NCBI GenBank assembly: GCA_009712185.1 | Contig: WASQ01000151.1 | Span: 1-64,000 of the forward strand | Length of the DNA: 64,000 bases | From: Telmatospirillum sp. | Lineage (GTDB): Bacteria > Pseudomonadota > Alphaproteobacteria > Rhodospirillales > Magnetospirillaceae | Reading direction: 5' to 3' | In this document: positions 54,791 through 63,306 of the stretch, in pieces | Layout: every line of letters begins with the position of its first letter | Position numbering within the stretch: the first letter of the stretch is position 1 | Translations under genes and position numbers: made by a program | Notes under the pieces: generated by a model | Told to the model about the DNA's origin: nothing | What the model saw: the letters and a program-made list of their open reading frames with translations, nothing else | Databases searched by the model: none

Positions 54791-55063
54791 CCGGTTGTCC
54801 CTGAGCGCGCCCGGCCCGGTCCGGAGTCCCGCCCCCGCTCTTCGCTCCGTGGGGAAAATGCTCCCGTCGCGCCAACGGCCGACACCCGTTGGGACCTTCC
54901 CGGAATTTCGGGTATAAGATCGTCCGGTGATCCCGGAGGGTCGCTAAGGGGCTGACTTATATCGCGATTATTCGTCAGGTGGTCGTGCAATCTTTGGTTG
55001 CTTTATCGTGGGAAGCCGCCCCTGTGCCCCGGAGCCGGATCAGGTTTTGCCGGAGAGGACCAG

Positions 55064-55588
55064 ATGAGACCCAGTGTTTCCGCCTTGGCCCTGACCGCGG
55101 CGCTGCTTCTTTCAGGATGCGGCACCGCTCCCATGTCGGCCAGTTCGAACCGGCCCGAGGGCGTTCCGGCCGCCGCCAGCTTCGGCCAGTTTTCGGATAT
55201 TCCCATCCCGGCCAAGGCCACCATGGATGTCGATCATTCCCTGTTGTTGGGAAACGGGGAGGGATGGCTGGGGCGGCTTGTCTACAGCACCGGCGGGACG
55301 CCGGGTGAAAACTACGATCTCTACCGGTCCGATATGCCGGGCTTCGGCTGGCAGGAGGTGTCATCGATCCGGGGATCGACCTCGGTCCAGACCTGGCAGC
55401 GGGGCGGGCGGATCGCCACCATCCTGATCCGCGAAACATTGATGGGCGAGGAAACCACCGTCACCGTGTCGCCGGCCGTGAACGGCGGAGCCGGCGGCAC
55501 GGCGGCGACCTTCGTCGGACCGGGGCGCGGCCCCTCGGTTTCCACTCCGGTTAATCAACCGGGGGTTACAAAGCAACCTCTGCGCTGA
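55064..55588 (+). CDS. Lipoprotein of unknown function
   Basis: A 174-residue protein with a lipoprotein signal (MRPSVSALALTAALLLSGC, lipobox LLSGC with C19). The mature part has SFGQFSDIPIPAKATMDVDHSLLLG, a YDLYRSDMPGFGWQEVSSIRG segment and a Gly/Pro-rich tail. I recognise no named domain. The start at 55064 is chosen because it opens the signal peptide; the frame extends upstream to 54998. Confidence 0.8.
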   Translation: MRPSVSALALTAALLLSGCGTAPMSASSNRPEGVPAAASFGQFSDIPIPAKATMDVDHSLLLGNGEGWLGRLVYSTGGTPGENYDLYRSDMPGFGWQEVSSIRGSTSVQTWQRGGRIATILIRETLMGEETTVTVSPAVNGGAGGTAATFVGPGRGPSVSTPVNQPGVTKQPLR

Positions 55589-55798
55589 GGGGCCGGTCGT
55601 GCTTCCGTTGCCTCCGTCCTGCCGCTGACCGGGTAATCCCGCAATAGGCGAAAACCGCCAGAAAAACGGTTGCGCAAACGGTTTCCTGGTTGCGTCGGCG
55701 GCTTTGGGGCCGCTATTGTGAACACGGGATGAGGCCGACAACACCGCCGGTTCGACAATGGCGGGGCGGCCTGTGACGGAAAACCAGGGAGGGGCCAG

Positions 55799-56812
55799 AT
55801 GGCGACCATCCGCGACGTGGCGCGAGAGGCCGGCGTTTCGACCAGCACCGTTTCCCATGTCATCAACCGTACGCGCTACGTTGCCCCGGATACCGTGCGT
55901 CAGGTGAGGGATGCCATCGAACGGCTGGGCTACGCGCCCAGCGAGATCGCCCGGGCACTGAAGATCCGGCGGACGCACACCATTGGCATGATCGTGCCGT
56001 CCAGCGCCAATCCCTTTTTCGGAGAAGTCCTGCGCGGCGTGGAGGACGGCTGCTATGCCCACGGTTACAGCCTGATCCTGTGCAATTCGGATGACCGGAC
56101 CGAACGGCTCCTCAGCTATCTGAACGCGCTTCGCTCCAAGCGTATCGACGGTCTGCTGGTCATCACCGGCAACAGCAATCCGGACGGGCTCGACCGCCTT
56201 GTGGCGCTGCCCGATGATCTGCCGCTCCTTCTTCTCGATGCGCCGGCGCATGACGGGGTCGGGGTGGTCGCCGCCGCCTCCCGCGAAGGCGGGCGGCTGG
56301 CCGCGCGCTTCCTTGCCGGGCGTGGGTTCCGGAGGATCGCCTGTATCGGCGGGCCCGAAGACCATCCCCGCGCAGGGGAGCGTCTTGCCGGGTTCCGGGA
56401 GGGGCTTCATGACCTCGGTCTCGATACCCTGATGGTGTGCCACGCCGCGCTCGATGTCGGCGCCGGTCAGGCGGCGATGGCCCGCCTTCTGCGGGCGGAC
56501 GTGCGGCCGGACGCAGTGTTCTGCTGCAATGACCTGCTGGCCATCGGCGCCCTGTCGGCCGCTTTCCATTTTGGCGTCGATGTCCCGGAGGCCCTGTCGG
56601 TCATGGGTTATGACGATATCGGGATTGCCGCCTACACGGCTCCGCCCCTGTCGACGGTTCGCCAGCCGGCATCGGCGATCGGTCGCACCGCGGCGGATAT
56701 CCTGATCGGACATCTGGAGCAGGATCTGCCCATCCCTCCCACCACATTGCTACAGCCCCTGCTGATCGACCGCCGGTCCGTCGGCCGGGCGCCGGAAGGA
56801 ACGAGATCATGA
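55799..56812 (+). CDS. LacI-family regulator, RbsR-like
   Basis: A 337-residue repressor: LacI HTH (TIRDVAREAGVSTSTVSHVINRTRYVAPDTV) followed by a periplasmic-binding-protein-like sugar domain (GMIVPSSANPFFGEVLRGVEDGCYAHGYSLILCNSDD). It overlaps the ribokinase gene by 4 nt, which suggests a ribose-type or nucleoside-sugar effector. No transporter gene is adjacent. Confidence 0.9.
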   Translation: MATIRDVAREAGVSTSTVSHVINRTRYVAPDTVRQVRDAIERLGYAPSEIARALKIRRTHTIGMIVPSSANPFFGEVLRGVEDGCYAHGYSLILCNSDDRTERLLSYLNALRSKRIDGLLVITGNSNPDGLDRLVALPDDLPLLLLDAPAHDGVGVVAAASREGGRLAARFLAGRGFRRIACIGGPEDHPRAGERLAGFREGLHDLGLDTLMVCHAALDVGAGQAAMARLLRADVRPDAVFCCNDLLAIGALSAAFHFGVDVPEALSVMGYDDIGIAAYTAPPLSTVRQPASAIGRTAADILIGHLEQDLPIPPTTLLQPLLIDRRSVGRAPEGTRS

Positions 56813-57750
56813 CCACGTCCTGTCCTCTGGTGGTTTTCGGAAGCGTCAACGTCGACATCGTCTGCGCGGTCGACCACCTGCCGAAACCGGGGGAAACGAT
56901 CCATACGCCGGGCACGACCACCGGGCTTGGCGGCAAGGGAGCCAATCAGGCGGCCTCCATCGCCAGGCTGGGCGCCCCGGTCGTCCTGGCCGGCCGGACC
57001 GGCGCGGATCCTTTCGGCGCCATAGCCCGTGACCGGCTGGCATCCTTCGGTGTCGATCTGTCGCACCTCGCCACGGATCCGGACAGGGCGACGGGCGTGG
57101 CCATGATCAATGTCGATCTTGCCGGGCAGAACACCATCACCGTGGCGGGCGGCGCCAATCTGGCCGTTCGTCCGGAGGATGCCGACGCCGTTGCCGGCCT
57201 TCTGCGCCGTACGCCCGTTGCGCTGTTTCAACTTGAAATCCCGATCGCGGCCACGCTGGCGGCGGCGGGGATTGCCCGGACGGGGGGCGCCGTGGTGATC
57301 CTGGATCCGGCGCCGGCGCCCAAGGGGGGGCTCGACGACAGCGTTTTCCGGGCGGTCGACATCATGACACCGAACGAAACCGAGACCATGGCGCTGGTGG
57401 GCATCCTCCCCCATTCCCGGGAGGATGCGGCTGCGGCGGCGGAGCGCTTCCTGTCGCGCGGGCTGGCGTCCGTGGTGGTCAAGCTGGGGGCCAACGGCGT
57501 CTATTTCCGTGGCCCCGCCGGCGACGGGTACGTCGAGCCGTTCCCGGTTACGACCATCGACAGCGTCGCCGCCGGGGACTGTTTCAACGGTGGTCTGGCT
57601 GTCGCCCTGTCGCGCGGGGACGACCTCCCCTCCGCGGTCCGTTTTGCCGCTGCCTGCGGTGCTTTGGCCACCACCCGGCGCGGCGCCTCGGACGCCGCCC
57701 CGTCGCTGGCCGAGGTCGGTGCCCTGTTGTCCCGCCCCAATCGTCAATAG
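56809..57750 (+). CDS. rbsK: Ribokinase (PfkB family)
   Basis: Phosphorylates ribose at O5. The 313-residue protein has both PfkB signatures, GGKGANQAASIARLG near residue 42 and DSVAAGDCFNGGLAVALSRG near 248 with the catalytic Asp, and the N-terminal FGSVNVDIV. It is coupled to the LacI regulator. Other PfkB sugar kinases are possible, but the GGKGANQA form is typical of ribokinase. Confidence 0.88.
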   Translation: MTTSCPLVVFGSVNVDIVCAVDHLPKPGETIHTPGTTTGLGGKGANQAASIARLGAPVVLAGRTGADPFGAIARDRLASFGVDLSHLATDPDRATGVAMINVDLAGQNTITVAGGANLAVRPEDADAVAGLLRRTPVALFQLEIPIAATLAAAGIARTGGAVVILDPAPAPKGGLDDSVFRAVDIMTPNETETMALVGILPHSREDAAAAAERFLSRGLASVVVKLGANGVYFRGPAGDGYVEPFPVTTIDSVAAGDCFNGGLAVALSRGDDLPSAVRFAAACGALATTRRGASDAAPSLAEVGALLSRPNRQ

Positions 57751-57771
57751 CACAGGCCCGCGGGAGAGGAT

Positions 57772-57796
57772 TCCGGCAGGGACGCCGGAGCCACTG
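57772..57796. repeat. Dispersed REP-like hairpin repeat, copy 2
   Basis: Identical over 25 nt to 31-55, with weaker similarity continuing downstream. It begins 21 nt after rbsK, so it sits at a transcript end. Confidence 0.6.
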
Positions 57797-57848
57797 TTGT
57801 AATCTCAGGCACACAGGCCTCTGTTTCCGTGGGGCGATTGTTTCCGTC

Positions 57849-57876
57849 TTGACAAAATTTGGGGACAATTTATGAC
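57849..57876 (+). promoter_or_regulatory. Sigma-70-type promoter of the cobalamin-riboswitch transcript
   Basis: A perfect TTGACA, 16-nt spacer and TATGAC (4 of 6 matches to TATAAT). Transcription would begin near 57883, exactly at the riboswitch P1 stem. Confidence 0.6.
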
Positions 57877-57882
57877 GGTCGC

Positions 57883-58065
57883 CGATGGTTCCCCCACGGG
57901 ATTAAAAGGGAACGCGGAACGGACGGATGGTCCGGATTCGCGGCTGTCCCCGCAACTGTGAGGCGGCGCGCCTGCCGCCACGATGCCCTGTTGCATCGCA
58001 GCCACTGGGAAACCGGGAAGGCGGCGTCCGGCCATGACCCGCCCAGCCAGGAAACCTTGCCATCG
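57883..58065 (+). promoter_or_regulatory. Cobalamin (AdoCbl) riboswitch
   Basis: Conserved cobalamin elements appear in order: GGTTCCC with ATTAAAAGGGAAC, the core TGTCCCCGCAACTGTG (the B12 box), GCCACTGGG, ACCGGGAAGGC and GCCAGGAAACC. The closing P1 stem is CGATGG (57883-57888) with CCATCG (58060-58065). Such elements lower expression of downstream genes when B12 is plentiful. About 120 nt separate it from the receptor start, leaving room for an expression platform. Confidence 0.93.
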
Positions 58066-58154
58066 ACCGTGGTCACGCGCGGGCACGTCGGACGGGGTGT
58101 TCCGACGGGAACCCGATGGAGGCCTCCAACCGGCGGGCCTTGTCGGATCTTCGG

Positions 58155-58179
58155 CTCGTGGTGACGTGGTTGCCACGAG
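58155..58179 (+). promoter_or_regulatory. Hairpin overlapping the receptor ribosome binding site
   Basis: CTCGTGG (58155-58161) pairs with CCACGAG (58173-58179). The right arm runs into GAGAGG, the probable Shine-Dalgarno 4 nt before the start at 58187. Sequestration here would let the cobalamin riboswitch act on translation. Confidence 0.5.
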
Positions 58180-58186
58180 AGGTTTC

Positions 58187-60364
58187 ATGATTTTTTTCCT
58201 GTCCGGCCGATCGGCCGTTCCGTCCCTCCGTCCCCTGGTCGGAGGGTCCGCTATTGCCGTGCTGTGCGCGGTTCCCGGAGGTCCGGCCTTCGCCGGCCCG
58301 GTCTCCGATCCGGACAGGACGGGGGATCTCGGGGTCGAGACGGTGGAGGTGTCCGCCGACCGCTCTGCCGGGTTGTATCTCGATCTGCCGTCGTCATCCG
58401 GCAGCCGCCTCCATCTGACGCCGATGGAGACACCGGCAACCCTGCAAGTCATCGGCGGGGAGGACATCCGGGCCCGGGGAGACGCCTCGATCCTGGACGC
58501 GGAGACCAGGGCCGCCGGCGTCACCGGCGTGGCGACCCCGGGCAATGGCAATGCGGGGCTCAGTTACCGCGGCTTCACCGGGGTCAATTCGGTGATGCAG
58601 CTCTATGACGGCATGCAACTGGCCGTCGGATCCGGGACCATGACCTTCCCATTCGATCCCTGGATGGTGGATCGCATCGACGTTCTGGGCGGGCCGTCCT
58701 CAGTCATCAACGGGGTCGGCGCCATCGGCGGCACGGTCAATGTGATCCCGCGCAAGCCCAATCCCGACGCTTTTGAGAACGCGCTGTCGCTCTCCGGCGG
58801 CTCCTTCGGCACCGCCAGACAGGCGTTCGACAGCACCGGACCGATCAGCGACCGGATGTCCTACCGGTTCGACGCCAGCCATGGCGCGACCGACGGTTGG
58901 ATGGACCGGGGCGGGGCGGAGAATACCGCCTTTTCGGCTTCGGTCCGGGTCGATGTCACGCCGACCCTGCGGCTGACCTTTTCCGACGACTATGGCAACC
59001 AGTATCCGTCGGGTTATTTCGGAACCCCGCTGATCGCCGGCCAGATGCCGGACGCGTTGCGGTCCAGGAATTTCAACGTGTCCGACGCCACCATCCACTG
59101 GGTGGATAACTGGGGGCGGATCCGGGCTGAATGGAGTCCGGCCGATGCTGTGACGGTGCGCAACGAACTGTCCCTGATGACCACAGACCGCCATTGGCGC
59201 GAGGTCGAGGGCTACAGTTTTCTCCCCGCCACCGGTCAGGTCCGCCGGTCCACCTATCTTGAGATCTTTCACTGGGAATCCGAGATCGCCGATACAGGCG
59301 ACGTGACGGTGAAGAGCCGTCCTTTCGGTCTGTCCAACGAGACCGTGGCCGGATTCAGCGTCGACCGCGTGCGTTTCGAGAACACAAACAACAGCCCCTA
59401 TGCCGGAAGCAGTGTCGTCAATCCCTTCGATTTCGCTCCGGGGTCTTTCCTCAATGTTGCGGGAACGACGCCCAATCTTCTGACCCACACCCGCCAGTAC
59501 GCCCTGTTCGCCGAGGACCGGCTGGCCCTGACGGATCAGCTCTCGCTGGTTCTGGGCGGCCGTTTCGACGCGGCCGATCTGTCGTCGCGCTCCCTCAACG
59601 CCCAGACAGGTTTCGACAAGGCCTTTGCCAGCAACAACTGGCGCATCGGTCTGGTTTACAATCCGGTTCGCGAGACGGCGCTTTATGCCCAATACGCTAC
59701 CGGCGCCGATCCTTTGGGGTCGCTGATCACCACCTCCGCGCCGCAGTCCCTGTTCACCCTGGCGACCGGCCGTCAGGTCGAGGTCGGGGCGAAGCGGTCC
59801 TTCTGGAACCGCCGCGGCGAATGGACCCTCGCGGCTTACGACATCGAGAAGAACAATCTGCTGACAGCCGATCCGGTCAATCCGGCGCGGACCGACCAGA
59901 TCGGCCGCCAGTCCTCCCACGGCGTCGAGATGTCCGTCGCCCTGTCGCTACCCGAAGGATGGCGGGTGGTGGCCAACGGCACGATCCTGTCCGCGTCGTT
60001 CGACAATTTTTCCCAGATCGTCGGCGGCCGGCCGGTGTCGCAGAACGGCCACGTACCGCCCAACGTTCCGGAGCGGGCCGCCAATCTGTTCGCATCCTGG
60101 GATTTCCTGCCCGACTGGCAGGTCCGCGCGGGGCTCCGCTATGTCGCCCATCGCTATGCCGACAACGCCAATCTTCTTTTGCTGCCGGCCTACACCGTGG
60201 TCGACGGCGGGGTGCGCTGGCAGGCGACTCATGCGGTCAGCTTCGACCTCCGGATCGACAACGCGTTCGACACGCTGTACGCCACCGCACCCTACAATGG
60301 CGGCTCGCAATGGCTGCTGGGGGCGCCGCGCGGCGTGATGCTGACGACCGGCTGCCGGTTCTGA
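58187..60364 (+). CDS. TonB-dependent outer-membrane receptor under B12 control
   Basis: A 725-residue receptor with a signal peptide ending at AFA-GP near residue 36, a TonB box-like VETVEVSA, a plug domain (MQLYDGMQLAVG, MVDRIDVLGGPSSVINGVGAIGGTVNVI) and a beta-barrel ending in a terminal phenylalanine (LTTGCRF). The upstream cobalamin riboswitch suggests that it imports B12 or another corrinoid, but its plug and barrel are more like siderophore receptors than E. coli BtuB, and a PepSY protein follows after 4 nt. Substrate is therefore open. Confidence 0.9.
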   Translation: MIFFLSGRSAVPSLRPLVGGSAIAVLCAVPGGPAFAGPVSDPDRTGDLGVETVEVSADRSAGLYLDLPSSSGSRLHLTPMETPATLQVIGGEDIRARGDASILDAETRAAGVTGVATPGNGNAGLSYRGFTGVNSVMQLYDGMQLAVGSGTMTFPFDPWMVDRIDVLGGPSSVINGVGAIGGTVNVIPRKPNPDAFENALSLSGGSFGTARQAFDSTGPISDRMSYRFDASHGATDGWMDRGGAENTAFSASVRVDVTPTLRLTFSDDYGNQYPSGYFGTPLIAGQMPDALRSRNFNVSDATIHWVDNWGRIRAEWSPADAVTVRNELSLMTTDRHWREVEGYSFLPATGQVRRSTYLEIFHWESEIADTGDVTVKSRPFGLSNETVAGFSVDRVRFENTNNSPYAGSSVVNPFDFAPGSFLNVAGTTPNLLTHTRQYALFAEDRLALTDQLSLVLGGRFDAADLSSRSLNAQTGFDKAFASNNWRIGLVYNPVRETALYAQYATGADPLGSLITTSAPQSLFTLATGRQVEVGAKRSFWNRRGEWTLAAYDIEKNNLLTADPVNPARTDQIGRQSSHGVEMSVALSLPEGWRVVANGTILSASFDNFSQIVGGRPVSQNGHVPPNVPERAANLFASWDFLPDWQVRAGLRYVAHRYADNANLLLLPAYTVVDGGVRWQATHAVSFDLRIDNAFDTLYATAPYNGGSQWLLGAPRGVMLTTGCRF

Positions 60365-60368
60365 CGCC

Positions 60369-61913
60369 ATGCCGATCGTCGCGATTGCGAGGAACGCCCG
60401 CCGCTGGCTCCGTTTCTGCCACCGCTGGACCGGCCTCCTGACGGCACCGCTGTTCGTCCTGTGGCTGCTGTCGGGTCTGGTGATGATGTATGTGCCGTTC
60501 CCCGATCTGCCGGAGCGGCAGAGAATGTCCTGGCTGGATCCCATCGCCTGGGATCAGGTCAGGCTGTCTCCGCGTGACGCCCTTGCGGCCGCCGGATGGG
60601 TTCTGCCTCCCCGGGATCTGCGCCTGGAAATGGAACGCGGGCAACCGGTCTATCGTGTCGTCGACTGGTCCGGCCGGCGCCAGCGTATCTCCGCCGTCGA
60701 TGGGACGTCCCCCGGTCCGCTGGGCGGGGTGGAGGCGTTGGAGATCGCCCGCCGTCTGCCGGGTGGTGACCATGCCCGCATGATGGCCGCCCTCGAGTGG
60801 GACCAGTGGACGGTCTCGGGCCGCTATCACGCCTACCGGCCGCTATACCGGCTGGCGCTGGACGATCGGGCGGGAACCGAGATTTACCTGTCCGCCGCCA
60901 CGGGGGAGGTCGTTCTGTCCACCACCCTTTGGCAAAGGGGATGGAACTGGCTGGGGGCGGTCCCCCACTGGATCTATCTGTCCGCCCTGCGCAGCCTGCC
61001 GGAAAGCTGGCGTCAGGCCGTCCTGTGGCTGTCCGGCGCGGGAATCGTCGCGGCGGCCAGCGGACTGGCGATGGGCGTGCTCCGGCTGGGCCCGCTCCAT
61101 CGCCGGCAGGACGCCGGGGGTGGCGGAAAAAACCGTCCGGCGCGTGAGGCCCGCGCGGATCGGTTCCGATCAGCGCGGGCCGGGTTCAGTCCCTACCGGG
61201 GCTGGATGCTCTGGCATCATTGGGCGGGATTGGGGGGCGGCCTGTTCCTGCTGACCTGGGTGGCCAGCGGCTGGCTGTCGGTCAATCCCAACGGCTGGTT
61301 CGACCGGGGCGGGTTGTCGCGGGATCAGCAGATCCGTTATGCGGCAATGGATCCGGCCGGTCCTGTACTGCCCTCTGCGGCCGCCCTTCCTGCGGGTCCG
61401 GGCGGGGCCGGCGCGGTCGAGGCCCGGTTCATCTTCGTCGGCGGCAGGGAGGTGATCCTTCTGTCCGATCGGTCCGGGGACCGGACGGTCATCGACGGGG
61501 TCAGCGGGATGCCTGCCGTATGGGACGATGCTGTGCTGTTTCGCGCCGCGGCGGCGCTGTATCCCGACGCCCGTCTGGTTCGGGGAGCCCGCCTGACGGA
61601 GGAGGATGCCTATTGGTATTCCCATCACCGGCATCGTCCGTTGCCGGTCCTGCGCGCCGAATTTGATGACGAAAACCGGACCTGGGTCCATATCGATCCC
61701 GGGACGGGGGAGCTTCTGGGGCGTCTGGACCGCTCGGATCGCCAGTATCGCTGGCTGTTTCATGCGGCGCACAGTCTCGATTTCGGGCCTTTGCTCCGCC
61801 ATCGCCCGGCCTGGGATCTGGTGGTCTGGATCCTGTCCGCGGCCGGGCTTGCCGTCAGCATCAGCGGGCTGATCGTCGGATGGCGGCGGCTTGCCCGGAT
61901 GGGACGGCCGTGA
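60369..61913 (+). CDS. PepSY-domain membrane protein (putative reductase)
   Basis: A 514-residue PepSY-associated transmembrane protein with four main hydrophobic segments: FCHRWTGLLTAPLFVLWLLSGLVMMY, a central pair, WHHWAGLGGGLFLLTWVASGWLSV, and a C-terminal helix. Several histidines in or near membrane helices (RWTGL, WHHWAGL, HRHRPLPVL, FHAAHSLDF) could ligate haem. Related proteins next to TonB receptors reduce ferric siderophores. It is in the riboswitch operon, so cobalamin reduction is a possible role. It ends 15 nt before the convergent MFS gene. Confidence 0.85.
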   Translation: MPIVAIARNARRWLRFCHRWTGLLTAPLFVLWLLSGLVMMYVPFPDLPERQRMSWLDPIAWDQVRLSPRDALAAAGWVLPPRDLRLEMERGQPVYRVVDWSGRRQRISAVDGTSPGPLGGVEALEIARRLPGGDHARMMAALEWDQWTVSGRYHAYRPLYRLALDDRAGTEIYLSAATGEVVLSTTLWQRGWNWLGAVPHWIYLSALRSLPESWRQAVLWLSGAGIVAAASGLAMGVLRLGPLHRRQDAGGGGKNRPAREARADRFRSARAGFSPYRGWMLWHHWAGLGGGLFLLTWVASGWLSVNPNGWFDRGGLSRDQQIRYAAMDPAGPVLPSAAALPAGPGGAGAVEARFIFVGGREVILLSDRSGDRTVIDGVSGMPAVWDDAVLFRAAAALYPDARLVRGARLTEEDAYWYSHHRHRPLPVLRAEFDDENRTWVHIDPGTGELLGRLDRSDRQYRWLFHAAHSLDFGPLLRHRPAWDLVVWILSAAGLAVSISGLIVGWRRLARMGRP

Positions 61914-61927
61914 TCCCGGCCGGGATC
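61912..61927. terminator. 16-nt palindrome between convergent genes
   Basis: GATCCCGG joined directly to CCGGGATC, spanning the stop of the PepSY gene and the gap before the MFS stop. Probable bidirectional terminator. Confidence 0.5.
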
Positions 61928-61928
61928 G

Positions 61929-63293
61929 TCAGACCGTCCGGGGCGGCCGGAGGCCGCTGAACAGCGCGGCCGCAAGGGCAAATCCGGTGCCGGTCCAAAG
62001 GGAGACGGCGGTTCCCATCGCAGGGAACCGCCCCAGGGCGAGGGCCACCAGGGCGGCGCCGGTGGATTGTCCCAGAAGCCGGGCCATGCCCAGCATGCCA
62101 CTGGCCCCGCCACTCCGCGCGACCGGGGCCGACGAGATGATGGTGCGGTTGTTGGGCGCCTGAAACAACGCGAATCCCAGCCCGCAGACGGCCATTCGCC
62201 AGGCGATGTCGAGATTGGCCGGGGCGTCGGACAGGCTGGCGAGCAGCGTCAGGCCGCCCGCGAAGGTCACGAGGCCGATGGCGCCGAGGATGCTGGGGGG
62301 ATAGCGGTCGGACAGCCGGCCGGCGATCGGCGCCACCACGGCCACGGCCAGCGGCCAGGGCGTCATCAGCAGTCCGGTCTCAAGCTGGGACCGGTGAAGC
62401 TCTCCCTGAAGATGGAAGGGCAGGGACACGAAGGCCAGCATCTGGGCGGAGAAGGCGCAGATGCTGGCGGCGATCGACAGGGCGAAGATCGGGCGCAGCA
62501 ACAGGTCGACCGGAAGAAGCGGCGCCGGGTGGCGGGCCTGGCGGCGGACCAGGACGATCCCGACACCGATCGCGATCGCGGCCTGAAGGACGACCACGGT
62601 TTCCGCGCCGCCATGGGCCAGTCCGTCGATGGCGGTGATCAGAAGGCCGAAAGTGACGCCGTTCAGAAGAGCGCCGATGACGTCGAAGGATCGCCCCGAT
62701 CCTTCCGTAACCGGCAGATGCCGTGACACGGCCAGGGCGGCGACGCCGACCGGCAGATTGACGGCGAACAGCCAGGGCCAGGAGCCGGCCGCCAGGATGG
62801 CGGTGGCGATGCTGGGGCCGAGAACGGCGGACACCGCGACCACCATGGCGTTGATCCCGACGCCCTGGCCGATCAGTCGGCGGGGATAGATGAAGCGGAC
62901 CAGCGCCGTGTTCACGCTCATCATGCCGGCGGCGCCCAGACCCTGGAGGACGCGGGTGGCAACCAGGGCCGGCAGGGTGGAGGACAGCGCGCAGGCCAGC
63001 GACGCCAGGGTGAACACTGTTAAGCCGCCGATATAGACCCGGCGATACCCCAGGATGTCCCCCAGGGCGGCGAAAGGCAGCAGGCACAGCACGATGGTGA
63101 GCTGATAGGCATTGATGACCCAGATCGAGGCCACATTGTCGACCTGCAACTGGCGGGCGATGACGGGCAGGGCGACATTGGCGATGGCGCCGTCAAGGAC
63201 GGCCATGGTGATGCCAAGCGCGATCGCGGCGACCGCGAAGGCGCGCCGGGGCATCGGCAGTCCGTCGGCCGCCTGCGGTTTGGGGGATGTCAC
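61929..63293 (-). CDS. MFS drug-resistance exporter (DHA2/EmrB-QacA type)
   Basis: A 454-residue exporter with about 14 membrane segments. Motifs: LDGAIANVALPVIARQL in TM1, the GDILGYRRVYIGG loop, RVLQGLGAAGMMSVNTALVR, and GPSIATAILAAGSWPWLFAVNLPVG (motif C region). The GTG start at 63293 lies 13 nt after the aldo/keto reductase stop; an ATG at 63254 (MPRRAF) is an alternative and an upstream ATG at 63383 would overlap the neighbouring gene. Substrate unknown. Confidence 0.88.
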   Translation of the reverse strand: MTSPKPQAADGLPMPRRAFAVAAIALGITMAVLDGAIANVALPVIARQLQVDNVASIWVINAYQLTIVLCLLPFAALGDILGYRRVYIGGLTVFTLASLACALSSTLPALVATRVLQGLGAAGMMSVNTALVRFIYPRRLIGQGVGINAMVVAVSAVLGPSIATAILAAGSWPWLFAVNLPVGVAALAVSRHLPVTEGSGRSFDVIGALLNGVTFGLLITAIDGLAHGGAETVVVLQAAIAIGVGIVLVRRQARHPAPLLPVDLLLRPIFALSIAASICAFSAQMLAFVSLPFHLQGELHRSQLETGLLMTPWPLAVAVVAPIAGRLSDRYPPSILGAIGLVTFAGGLTLLASLSDAPANLDIAWRMAVCGLGFALFQAPNNRTIISSAPVARSGGASGMLGMARLLGQSTGAALVALALGRFPAMGTAVSLWTGTGFALAAALFSGLRPPRTV

Positions 63294-63306
63294 AGTGATC
63301 GTATCC

